Position numbers and translations under genes: made by a program. A stretch of DNA of 7,346 bases from Bacteroidota bacterium (lineage in GTDB: Bacteria; Bacteroidota; Bacteroidia; Flavobacteriales; Weeksellaceae): positions 1-7,346 of the forward strand of contig JAFAAJ010000137.1 in NCBI GenBank assembly GCA_023426625.1. The letters are read 5' to 3'. Positions 1 through 6,027 of this stretch are shown here, piece by piece (position 1 is the stretch's first letter; every line of letters starts with the position of its first letter). The notes beneath the pieces are model-generated. The model did not search any database and had not been told where the DNA came from. It saw nothing but the letters and a program-made list of their open reading frames with translations.

Positions 1-299
1 TCGGTACATGGTCCGGAACTTACGAAGGAACAGAAACAGGAACATGGTATTTTGTGGTTGCCAATGATGGTAAAGTAACAGGAACAATGCATTCTGATGT
101 AACGAATGAAAATTATAATATTTCAGGTAATTTAAGCACTTCAGGAGATCTAAATGCAGTGATCGGGTTACCGTCAGACGGAGAATTCAGAGGTAAATTA
201 AACGTTGAAGAAGAAGGAAAAGAAAAGGCAAACGGAACTTGGGTAAATGCAGTTACTGATCCGGATATCTCTGGTACTTGGACCGGCGAAAAAGATTAA
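1..299 (+). CDS. C-terminal part of a beta-rich GTW-motif protein, probably secreted (partial)
   Basis: The reading frame is open from the first base (first full codon at base 3) to a TAA at 297-299, so this is the 3' end of a longer gene. A GTG at base 54 could be mistaken for a start, but the coding pattern continues upstream of it. The visible 98 residues are rich in G, T, N, D and S, with alternating hydrophobic positions. They carry a repeated G-T-W pattern: GTWSGTYEGTETGTW at the visible start, NGTW in the middle and SGTWTGEKD at the end. This looks like a small beta-sandwich or beta-barrel domain, as in short secreted proteins or lipoproteins of Bacteroidota. No catalytic motif is visible, and any signal peptide lies outside the window. 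Function is unknown. A strong hairpin terminator follows directly. Confidence 0.75.
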   Translation, partial: GTWSGTYEGTETGTWYFVVANDGKVTGTMHSDVTNENYNISGNLSTSGDLNAVIGLPSDGEFRGKLNVEEEGKEKANGTWVNAVTDPDISGTWTGEKD

Positions 300-317
300 T
301 ATTAGAACAATGATAAT

Positions 318-350
318 AAAGCCTGTAAACTGTGTTTACAGGCTTTTTCT
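318..350. terminator. Bidirectional intrinsic terminator
   Basis: A perfect 10-bp stem (321-330 GCCTGTAAAC pairing with 334-343 GTTTACAGGC) closes a TGT loop. It extends by three A-T pairs (318-320 with 344-346). On the plus strand a T-rich run (TTTTTCTTT, 344-352) follows. Read from the minus strand, the stem is followed by TTTATTATC. It therefore suits both the gene ending at 299 and the convergent gene whose stop codon begins at 353 on the minus strand, which is almost in contact with the T-run. Confidence 0.92.
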
Positions 351-998
351 TTATGCAAATCCCATGTGGGTTATCTTATTTTCTTTCTTTAAGACCACAA
401 AATGCAGAATGCCATCATCATCCGGAAAATACTGTTCAAAAGCGATCTCCTCAGGATTATTAACAGGTATAATTTCTGATCTTTGTTCGGTTTGGTAATC
501 TTCGAAATCAATTTTTAAAGTAATAATTTCAGCTTCATCTGCATTGAGGCCTTTACTTAAATGCAGGTTCTTATTCCATAATCCTAAAGAAACAGAAGCC
601 CGTCCTTCCAAGTTAGCTATCTTCCCAAACTGAAAGCTCTTTAACAGCTGTCGCCCTTTTTCAGTAGATAAGCCGTTTTTTACGGTTCTTTTACCTCTTT
701 CAGCGATCATATCCAGATCTTTGATCTCAGTCATCACTTTAGCGAATTTCTGATAGAGTAGGGGTTCTTTTGCATTTTTGATATGTTGATCTAAAGCCTG
801 CCTTATACTTTTCCCTACTTTAGAACAATGTCCGAATTCCGAGCTGTTCTGTCTCACTTTTTCATAAGCAGGATTTTTTTTGAATGCTGTTTTATTGAAC
901 CCGCTTTTCTTCCGAACCACATTCTTGCCATTCAGGGTATAGAAAACCAGATCTCCCACAGAACCATGAAGCTTGATAAAGCTTTCGTATGTCGCCAT
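351..998 (-). CDS. Conserved hypothetical protein with an N-terminal GDLxFY / VRKK motif
   Basis: The chosen start is the ATG at 998 (215 aa; MATYESFIKLHGSVGDL...). An ATG 45 nt upstream is in frame, but it lies upstream of the promoter element at 1015-1022, so a transcript from that promoter would not contain it. The N-terminal pattern of IKLxGSVGDLVFY, a glycine turn, NVVRKKSG, then a basic stretch and a motif like NPAYEKVRQNSSEFG, resembles a family of uncharacterised proteins I recognise from Bacteroidota genomes. The family assignment is from memory. The centre is basic and helical (RQALDQHIKNAKEP, then KRTVKNGL). The C-terminal third is acidic and beta-like. No signal peptide, membrane segment or catalytic motif is seen, so it is probably cytoplasmic. 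It is monocistronic, convergent with the gene before it and divergent from the NlpC/P60 gene. Function is unknown. Confidence 0.8.
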   Translation of the reverse strand: MATYESFIKLHGSVGDLVFYTLNGKNVVRKKSGFNKTAFKKNPAYEKVRQNSSEFGHCSKVGKSIRQALDQHIKNAKEPLLYQKFAKVMTEIKDLDMIAERGKRTVKNGLSTEKGRQLLKSFQFGKIANLEGRASVSLGLWNKNLHLSKGLNADEAEIITLKIDFEDYQTEQRSEIIPVNNPEEIAFEQYFPDDDGILHFVVLKKENKITHMGFA

Positions 999-1014
999 AT
1001 TATTAAATTGACTC

Positions 1015-1044
1015 CAAATATAATGATATTTAATTAAATACAAA
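1015..1044 (-). promoter_or_regulatory. Bacteroidota-type promoter (TTTG-N18-TATATTTG) for the hypothetical gene
   Basis: On the minus strand TATATTTG (1022 down to 1015) matches the -7 consensus TAnnTTTG exactly. TTTG (1044 down to 1041) sits 18 nt upstream as the -33 element. Transcription would begin around 1008-1010, about 10 nt before the ATG at 998. This placement favours the internal ATG as the true start. Confidence 0.7.
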
Positions 1045-1051
1045 TATTTAT

Positions 1052-1101
1052 TATATAATTAAAGTATAGTTGTAGTATAGTTTATATATAATTAAAATAT
1101 A
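1052..1101. repeat. Short direct repeats in the AT-rich divergent promoter region
   Basis: A 17-bp word occurs twice with one mismatch: TATATAATTAAAGTATA at 1052-1068 and TATATAATTAAAATATA at 1085-1101, offset by 33 bp. Inside this stretch the 9-mer AGTATAGTT is also repeated exactly at 1063-1071 and 1074-1082, offset by 11 bp. Offsets of 11 and 33 bp are close to one and three helical turns, as in tandem regulator sites. Low complexity (almost pure A/T) makes chance repetition quite possible. Confidence 0.45.
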
Positions 1102-1106
1102 ATATG

Positions 1107-1132
1107 TATATTTGTAAAAATTATTATACTTG
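1107..1132 (+). promoter_or_regulatory. Probable promoter elements for the NlpC/P60 lipoprotein gene
   Basis: TATATTTG at 1107-1114 is an exact match to the Bacteroidota -7 element TAnnTTTG. A second, one-mismatch copy, TATACTTG, lies at 1125-1132. Neither has a convincing TTG at -33. Transcription from either would start around 1120-1140, upstream of the candidate ATGs at 1145, 1151 and 1178. Confidence 0.5.
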
Positions 1133-1177
1133 CGTAAAAATCAGATGAATATGAAACCTGAATGGATTCAGAAAAAC

Positions 1178-1723
1178 ATGAGAATAAAGCCGATCACTGC
1201 TGTACTGACCGCTTCTTTACTTATTGTATCGTGTGGAAGTGCTAAGAATGTTTCGGAAACTAAAAATACAGCACCAAAAGCAACTGTAAAAACTGAAAGT
1301 CTCAGAAAACTGGATTCAAGATTTAACGGGAAAATATCAGGTAACATTAAAGAGATTCTGAAAGACGCAGAAAAGTATTTAGGAGCTCCCTACAAATTCG
1401 GTGGGCACACATCTTCCGGCTTCGACTGTTCCGGATTTACCTTCAAAGTGTTCGAAGAAAATGATCTGAAATTGCCAAGAAGATCTTCCGATCAGGCCAC
1501 AACTGGAAAGAATATTGACATTGATGAAGTGAAACCCGGAGATCTTTTATTTTTTTCTACTTCAGGGGGAAGCAAAGTTTCCCATGTAGGTATTGTTCAT
1601 GAAATAGGAAGCAATGGAGAAGTAAAATTCATTCATGCATCCACTTCGAAAGGCGTTATCATCTCATCACTTAATGAGAAGTACTGGAATAAGGCTTATC
1701 TTCATGCTAAAAGGGTTTTATGA
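1178..1723 (+). CDS. NlpC/P60-family cell-wall hydrolase, lipoprotein
   Basis: Predicted peptidoglycan hydrolase of the NlpC/P60 (C40 cysteine peptidase) family, which usually cleaves stem-peptide bonds next to D-glutamate or diaminopimelate. With the start at 1178 the protein has 181 residues. It begins with a short type II signal peptide (MRIKPITAVLTASLLIVSC) whose lipobox IVSC gives lipidated Cys19. ATGs at 1145 and 1151 are in-frame alternatives that only lengthen the N-terminal region. The catalytic domain covers about residues 55-181: YLGAPYKFGG, nucleophile Cys84 in FDCSGF, His136 in SHVGIV, and the third polar residue His153 in FIHAS. The full triad is present. After the lipid cysteine comes GSAKN, without the acidic surface-export signature known in Flavobacteriia, so a periplasm-facing anchor is more likely. 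The size resembles E. coli MepS (Spr), but orthology is not claimed. Confidence 0.92.
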   Translation: MRIKPITAVLTASLLIVSCGSAKNVSETKNTAPKATVKTESLRKLDSRFNGKISGNIKEILKDAEKYLGAPYKFGGHTSSGFDCSGFTFKVFEENDLKLPRRSSDQATTGKNIDIDEVKPGDLLFFSTSGGSKVSHVGIVHEIGSNGEVKFIHASTSKGVIISSLNEKYWNKAYLHAKRVL

Positions 1724-1745
1724 TTAAAATGCTTCTGATCCGGGA

Positions 1746-2078
1746 TTACTTTTTAGCCATAATGATAGCTTTCACATCTTTGTAGGAATATTTAAGCTTT
1801 TCTATTTCCTCTTTATCGTTAATCACTTTTACATCCTTAATCTTTCCTTTTGTCATCAGTTTCCTGAACTTCTCCAAAGTGGAAACTTTATTATTTATTA
1901 AAACAAGAGTCTGCTCATCCCGTTTCTTTTGCTCTGCGGAAGCGGAAAGCATTCTGTCATTCTCTTCATAATTGGTGCTGTAATCCACAATAGGTGCTTT
2001 AGGATCCAATTTGTATACCTGATTGGTAGTACAGCTGCATAAAAGCAGAATCAAACCTATTGCTAAAGTATGTTTCAT
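1746..2078 (-). CDS. Small lipoprotein with a TonB-receptor plug-like C-terminal half
   Basis: This is a 110-residue protein with a clear type II signal peptide. MKHTLAIGLILLLCSC ends in lipobox LCSC, so Cys16 would be lipidated. TTNQ follows, with no acidic surface-export signature. Residues 17-55 are polar and probably flexible. Residues 57-110 read TLVLINNK..., then IKDVKVINDKEEIEKL, then KDVKAIIMAKK. This order follows the plug-type motif of SusC/TonB-dependent receptors and related Bacteroidota proteins (a 'viDG' strand, then 'I.sI.VLKD..A...YG..g.nGVI.I.TK'), though the glycines are lost. The similarity is judged by eye. The gene converges with the NlpC/P60 gene across a 22-nt gap with no good terminator, so their transcripts may overlap. 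Its own TATATTTG element lies at 2093-2100. The specific function is unknown. Confidence 0.8.
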   Translation of the reverse strand: MKHTLAIGLILLLCSCTTNQVYKLDPKAPIVDYSTNYEENDRMLSASAEQKKRDEQTLVLINNKVSTLEKFRKLMTKGKIKDVKVINDKEEIEKLKYSYKDVKAIIMAKK

Positions 2079-2092
2079 AATATAGTTTTGAT

Positions 2093-2100
2093 CAAATATA
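2093..2100 (-). promoter_or_regulatory. -7 element (TATATTTG) for the small lipoprotein gene
   Basis: On the minus strand TATATTTG (2100 down to 2093) matches TAnnTTTG exactly and lies 14 nt before the ATG at 2078. No clear TTG is found at the expected -33 distance, so the call rests on the -7 match and position. Confidence 0.5.
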
Positions 2101-2267
2101 ACAAAAAGTGACAGATTTATTTAATTAATTATTGTATTAAAATTATGACTAAACAGCCTTTAATATTGAAATTTTTCTACTGCTAAAGTTTAAACTGAAA
2201 ATCTTCATCGATTTATCAAAAAGCACTTCAAATAAAATACTTAAAGAGGTTTTGCATAAGATTTTTG

Positions 2268-2275
2268 TATCTTTG
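2268..2275 (+). promoter_or_regulatory. -7 element (TATCTTTG) upstream of dapD
   Basis: TATCTTTG fits TAnnTTTG exactly and ends 25 nt before the dapD ATG. The nearest upstream TTG (2252-2254) is only 13 nt away, shorter than the usual 17-23, so the -33 element is weak. This is the only convincing promoter before dapD, and no strong promoter is seen between dapD and the glycan genes. It may drive all five genes. Confidence 0.55.
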
Positions 2276-2300
2276 GCGCATAAAATTTTAAACTAGAAAC

Positions 2301-3113
2301 ATGTCGTTACAACAAACTATTGAAAACATTTGGGATAACAGAGATTTATTACAGAATGCAGACAGCCAGAAAGCCATCAGAGAGGTGATCTATTTACTGG
2401 ATTCCGGGGAACTTCGCGTAGCAGAACCTACGGAAAACGGATGGCAGGTAAACGAATGGGTGAAAAAAGCTGTAGTAATGTATTTCCCAATTCAAAAGAT
2501 GGAAACTATTGAAGTAGGTCCTTTTGAATTTCATGACAAAATTCCTTTGAAAAAAAACTATGCTGAAAAAGGAGTGAGAGTTGTACCTCATGCTATTGCC
2601 AGAGAAGGATCTTTTGTAGCTTCAGGAGTTATTATGATGCCTTCTTATGTAAATATCGGAGCTTATGTAGATTCAGGAACGATGGTAGATACTTGGGCTA
2701 CTGTAGGAAGCTGCGCACAGATCGGTAAAAACGTTCACCTGAGTGGAGGAGTGGGTAGCGGAGGTGTATTGGAGCCGCTACAGGCTGCACCGGTGATCAT
2801 TGAAGATGACTGTTTCATCGGGTCAAGATGTATTGTTGTTGAAGGAGTACATGTGGAAAAAGAAGCGGTTTTGGGAGCAAATGTTGTACTGACAGGTTCA
2901 ACGAAGATCATTGATGTGACAGGTGATGAACCGATCGAGATCAAAGGAAGAGTTCCTGCCCGTTCAGTTGTGATTCCGGGAAGTTACACCAAACAATATC
3001 CTGCCGGAGAATATCAGGTTCCATGCGCTTTGATCATTGGTAAGAGAAAAGAATCTACAGATAAGAAAACTTCTCTTAATGATGCATTAAGGGAGAACAA
3101 TGTAGCCGTTTAA
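2301..3113 (+). CDS. dapD: 2,3,4,5-tetrahydropyridine-2,6-dicarboxylate N-succinyltransferase
   Basis: DapD transfers succinyl from succinyl-CoA to tetrahydrodipicolinate in the succinylase branch of diaminopimelate/lysine synthesis, which supplies peptidoglycan cross-links. It acts in the cytoplasm as a trimer. The 270 residues match the usual length (about 274 in E. coli). An alpha-helical N-terminal domain (1-100, with LLDSGELRVAEP and NEWVKKAV) is followed by a left-handed beta-helix of hexapeptide repeats (about 100-225). That part includes the family signature MVDTWATVGSCAQIGKNVHLSGG (128-150) and GGVLEPLQA (154-162). The C-terminal segment has GRVPARSVV (217-224) and PGSYTKQYPAGEYQVPCALI. 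Where E. coli has GVGIGG, this protein has GVGSGG (Ser153). The ATG at 2301 gives the expected N-terminus and is preceded by a TATCTTTG element. The downstream glycosyltransferase gene starts 29 nt after the stop with no terminator between them. Confidence 0.97.
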   Translation: MSLQQTIENIWDNRDLLQNADSQKAIREVIYLLDSGELRVAEPTENGWQVNEWVKKAVVMYFPIQKMETIEVGPFEFHDKIPLKKNYAEKGVRVVPHAIAREGSFVASGVIMMPSYVNIGAYVDSGTMVDTWATVGSCAQIGKNVHLSGGVGSGGVLEPLQAAPVIIEDDCFIGSRCIVVEGVHVEKEAVLGANVVLTGSTKIIDVTGDEPIEIKGRVPARSVVIPGSYTKQYPAGEYQVPCALIIGKRKESTDKKTSLNDALRENNVAV

Positions 3114-3142
3114 AAAAAACATAAAACTAATACCACATAGTC

Positions 3143-4312
3143 TTGAAAGAGAAATTCTTAAAAGTCATGTTAAACCCTAAATATATATTTGGGGTTTATC
3201 TTATTATATCGGTAGTTACAGCCATTTCCAAATACTTCCGGGGAGATTATGCCATTAATAATTATCTGATCTTCAAAAGTGTGTTCTTCAATACATTGGA
3301 ACAGAAGAATCTATTTGTACATTATCCGGATCTTTTTTTTGATCTCAATCATTACGGGATCTTTTTCAGTGCGCTTATTGCTCCGTTTGCGGTAATGCCG
3401 GACTGGCTGGGAATTTCCCTTTGGAATTTAGCCAATACTTTTCTTTTCGTTTATGCTATACATAAGCTGCCGTTTTCAGACGGTAAAAAAGTTCTTTTTG
3501 CGCTTTTCTGTTTGCAGGAATATATTACGGCTGCCTTAAGTCTGCAGTTCAATGTTGCTCTCACGGGACTTTTACTGTTATCTGCAGTGTATATTTACGA
3601 AAGAAAGGAAGCAAAATCCGTTACGGCGATTTTAGTGGGAATATTTGTAAAAATCTACGGTATAGTGGGACTTTCACAGTTTTTCTTCATTCAGAACAAA
3701 AAGAAATTCATTCTTTCAGGAATAGCTATTGCCGTATTGTTTTTTATACTTCCTATGGTGTATTCCAGTCCGGAATTTGTATTGCAGAGCTATGCAGACT
3801 GGTATCATTCCCTTATTGATAAAAATAATGAGAATCAGGTATTGGGGAACAGACAGGATATTTCATTAATGGGTTTTTTCAGAAGAATTCTGGGAGACGC
3901 ATCCATTTCCAATCTAGTCTTTTTAGCGGTAGGATTACCTTTATTTGCATTACCTTATGCGAGAATAAAGCAATATAAAAATTATGCTTTCCAACTGATG
4001 ATCCTGGCTTCTACACTGCTTTTTTTAGTATTATTCAGCTCAGGTTCAGAATCTCCGACTTATATTATTGCTGTAGTGGGAGTGATGATCTGGTTTTTCC
4101 TGCAAAAAGAAAGAACGCCATTCATTACGGGATTACTCATTTTTGTCATTATTTTTACCTGTTTTTCTACTTCGGATCTGTTCCCGAAATGGGTAAAAAA
4201 CGATTATATCATTAAATATTCTCTAAAAGCTGTACCTTGCATTCTGGTTTGGTTGAGGGTGGTTTATGAACTTCTCACCAAAGATTTTGAAAAAGATTAC
4301 AGCTTGAATTAA
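3143..4312 (+). CDS. GT87-type (DUF2029) integral-membrane glycosyltransferase
   Basis: This is a very hydrophobic protein of 389 residues with about ten or more predicted membrane segments, for example 13-29, 87-107, 135-152, 158-182, 187-206, 255-272, 281-299, 305-320, 325-342 and 357-377. The stretch around 52-105 (LEQKNLFVHYPD, FDLNHYGIFFS, PFAVMPDWLG, LWNLAN) is the pattern I associate with glycosyltransferase family 87. Members are GT-C enzymes that take a sugar from a polyprenyl-phosphate donor outside the inner membrane. Asp35 in RGDYAINN, in the first external loop, is a candidate catalytic acid. The start is TTG at 3143, inside a TAGTCTTG sequence that itself resembles a -7 element; ATG at 3167 would give 381 residues. 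The next gene, a GT2 of the type that makes polyprenyl-phosphate sugars, begins 5 nt after the stop, so donor synthesis and use may be coupled. Sugar and acceptor are unknown. Confidence 0.82.
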   Translation: MKEKFLKVMLNPKYIFGVYLIISVVTAISKYFRGDYAINNYLIFKSVFFNTLEQKNLFVHYPDLFFDLNHYGIFFSALIAPFAVMPDWLGISLWNLANTFLFVYAIHKLPFSDGKKVLFALFCLQEYITAALSLQFNVALTGLLLLSAVYIYERKEAKSVTAILVGIFVKIYGIVGLSQFFFIQNKKKFILSGIAIAVLFFILPMVYSSPEFVLQSYADWYHSLIDKNNENQVLGNRQDISLMGFFRRILGDASISNLVFLAVGLPLFALPYARIKQYKNYAFQLMILASTLLFLVLFSSGSESPTYIIAVVGVMIWFFLQKERTPFITGLLIFVIIFTCFSTSDLFPKWVKNDYIIKYSLKAVPCILVWLRVVYELLTKDFEKDYSLN

Positions 4313-4317
4313 CATTT

Positions 4318-5247
4318 ATGAAGAAAATTTCTATTGTCATTCCTGCCCATAATGAAGAGGGCAACGTTGCTTTGGTTCATGAAAAAATAAGGGAAGTTTT
4401 TTCAGGGCTGAACAATTATGATTTTGAAATTATCTTTGTTAATGACGGAAGCAGAGATAATACCCAGCAGAAATTAGAAGAACTTTCCCAACAGTTTGAT
4501 GAAGTAAAGTACATTGAATTTTCACGGAATTTCGGACACCAACCGGCTGTAAAAGCAGGAATGGATCATGCTCACGGAAATGCTGTCATTTCTATGGACG
4601 GCGATCTTCAGCATCCACCGGAACTGATCCCGGAACTGATCAGAAAATGGGAAGAAGGTTATGATGTAGTATATACCATAAGAACCTATCCAAAAGAAAT
4701 CTCTTTTTTTAAGAGAAAGACTTCCGATTTTTTTTATAAATTATTGTCACGCCTTTCAGATGTAAACCTTACCAAAGGGGGCGGTTCAGATTTCAGGCTT
4801 TTGGATGCCAATGCCGTAGAAGTGATGAGGAACTTCACGGAGGACGATCTTTTCCTGAGAGGATTGACGAGTTGGATGGGATTCAAACAAACCGGAATTG
4901 AATTTACCGCGGCCGAAAGACTGTCCGGAGAAAGCAGTTATAACCTGAAAAAGATGATCAGGTTTGCCTTCACGGGAATCACGGCTTTCAGTGTGAAACC
5001 TTTATATATTGCAGCGTATTTAGGATTCTTATTTTCCGGAATTTCAGTAGTTGGATACGGTTTGTATGTTATTTACGCCTTTCTTGCGAAAACCGAAATA
5101 TCCGGTTGGGCATCCCTGATTATGACCATCGTTTTTTTCGGGGGACTGCAACTTATTATTCTTGGAATTATCGGGATTTATTTAGGAAAGATCTTCAAAC
5201 AGGTAAAAGAAAGACCGAATTATATAATAAAAAATAAAAATTTTTAA
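4318..5247 (+). CDS. GT2 glycosyltransferase, polyprenyl-phosphate sugar synthase type (GtrB/ArnC/DPM1-like)
   Basis: Predicted to move a sugar from a nucleotide donor to undecaprenyl phosphate on the cytoplasmic face of the inner membrane. Residues 1-220 form a GT-A domain: SIVIPAHNEEGNV (5-17), VNDGSRDNT (41-49), SRNFGHQPAVKAGMDHA (69-85), metal-binding MDGDLQHPPE with Asp94/Asp96, SDFRLLD (157-163), RGL (181-183) and SGESSYNLKKM (203-213). Two membrane segments (about 228-255 and 264-292) and a basic tail (KQVKERPNY) follow. This is the layout of GtrB, ArnC and plant/bacterial DPM1-like enzymes, and the length of 309 is typical. It starts 5 nt after the GT87 gene, and the deacetylase gene begins 3 nt after its stop. 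The sugar could be glucose, mannose or an amino sugar; sequence alone does not decide. Confidence 0.92.
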   Translation: MKKISIVIPAHNEEGNVALVHEKIREVFSGLNNYDFEIIFVNDGSRDNTQQKLEELSQQFDEVKYIEFSRNFGHQPAVKAGMDHAHGNAVISMDGDLQHPPELIPELIRKWEEGYDVVYTIRTYPKEISFFKRKTSDFFYKLLSRLSDVNLTKGGGSDFRLLDANAVEVMRNFTEDDLFLRGLTSWMGFKQTGIEFTAAERLSGESSYNLKKMIRFAFTGITAFSVKPLYIAAYLGFLFSGISVVGYGLYVIYAFLAKTEISGWASLIMTIVFFGGLQLIILGIIGIYLGKIFKQVKERPNYIIKNKNF

Positions 5248-5250
5248 GAA

Positions 5251-6027
5251 ATGGTATTATTGAGTTTTGATATTGAGGAGTTTGACATGCCATTTGAATA
5301 CAAAGGCGAAATACCCTTTGAAAAGCAGATTTCCATCTCACAGCACGGACTTGAAAACATTTTGAATATTCTTAAGAAGCATCAGGCAAAAGCCACATTC
5401 TTTTCTACAGTGGTCTTCGCTGAAAACAGCAAACATTTAATTGAAAGATTGTTGAAAGAGGGACACGAACTGGCTTCACACACTTGGTTTCACTCCAGTT
5501 TTGAAGAAAAACATCTGAAAGAATCCAGAGAGCGACTGGAAGAATTGTTTTCAACAAATGTAACAGGATTAAGAATGCCAAGAATGATGCCCGTTGATGA
5601 AAAAGCAGTTGAAAAAGCGGGATATTCCTATAATTCCTCCGTGAATCCGACTTTTCTTCCGGGAAGATATAATAATTTAAAAGTTTCCAGAACCTATTTC
5701 TGGGAAGGCAATGTGATGCAGATCCCGGCTTCCGTTTCCCCCAACTTCAGAATCCCTTTATTTTGGCTGAGTTTTCATAATTTTCCTTTATTTTTTTACA
5801 AGAAACTGGCTTTTGATGTATTAAAAAAAGATAATTATCTGAATATTTATTTTCATCCGTGGGAATTTTCCGGCATTAAAGATAGAGCATTTAAACTTCC
5901 GGGGTTCACCACAAAAAATACAGGTGAGGATATGATTAAAAGGTTTGACGAATTTGTAGGCTGGCTGAAAAGTAAAAACCATACTTTCGGAACATTTCAG
6001 GAATTTCAAAAAAGAGTAGAGTCATGA
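5251..6027 (+). CDS. Polysaccharide deacetylase family protein (NodB homology, cytoplasmic)
   Basis: Predicted metal-dependent carbohydrate de-N-acylase of the carbohydrate esterase 4/NodB fold, 258 residues. Motifs in order: FDIEEFD (6-12; Asp7 or Glu9 as catalytic base/metal ligand), KATFF (47-51), SHTWFH (76-81) with metal ligands His77 and His81, RMP (108-110) as the third motif, and IYFHPWEF (199-206) with His202 as the likely catalytic histidine. All key residues seem present. The FD-E opening replaces the usual TFDDG and recalls the 'FDVEEW' variants of exopolysaccharide clusters. There is no signal peptide, so the enzyme should act in the cytoplasm, possibly against the membrane through the hydrophobic aromatic stretch at about 167-184. 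This location fits deacylation of a lipid-linked sugar before flipping, as for ArnD, rather than of finished polymer. It overlaps the next gene by 4 nt (ATGA). Confidence 0.9.
   Translation: MVLLSFDIEEFDMPFEYKGEIPFEKQISISQHGLENILNILKKHQAKATFFSTVVFAENSKHLIERLLKEGHELASHTWFHSSFEEKHLKESRERLEELFSTNVTGLRMPRMMPVDEKAVEKAGYSYNSSVNPTFLPGRYNNLKVSRTYFWEGNVMQIPASVSPNFRIPLFWLSFHNFPLFFYKKLAFDVLKKDNYLNIYFHPWEFSGIKDRAFKLPGFTTKNTGEDMIKRFDEFVGWLKSKNHTFGTFQEFQKRVES

Noticed and set aside
54..299. GTG start at 54 for a complete 81-residue protein
   Set aside because: The frame is open back to the window edge and the upstream codons carry the same GTW repeat style, so the gene is simply cut by the window.
828..1037. 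Plus-strand open frame opposite the hypothetical gene
   Set aside because: It is the shadow of the minus-strand gene, with no promoter, no recognisable motif and a cysteine/phenylalanine-rich random look.
1130..1177. TTG start at 1130 for the NlpC/P60 protein
   Set aside because: The TTG is part of a TATACTTG promoter-like element, and a start there would place extra charged residues before a complete lipoprotein signal peptide that begins at 1178.
1724..1752. Terminator between the two convergent lipoprotein genes
   Set aside because: Only a four-base match (ATCC/GGAT) with a one-base loop is found, which cannot form a hairpin.
2187..2196. Palindrome AGTTTAAACT upstream of dapD as an operator
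   Set aside because: A single 10-bp A/T-rich palindrome with no extension, no second copy and a position about 70 nt before the -7 element; likely chance.
2735..2944. Minus-strand open frame inside dapD
   Set aside because: It is antisense to the conserved beta-helix region; its Ser/Thr/Pro-rich composition is what the reverse complement of Gly/Val-rich repeats gives.
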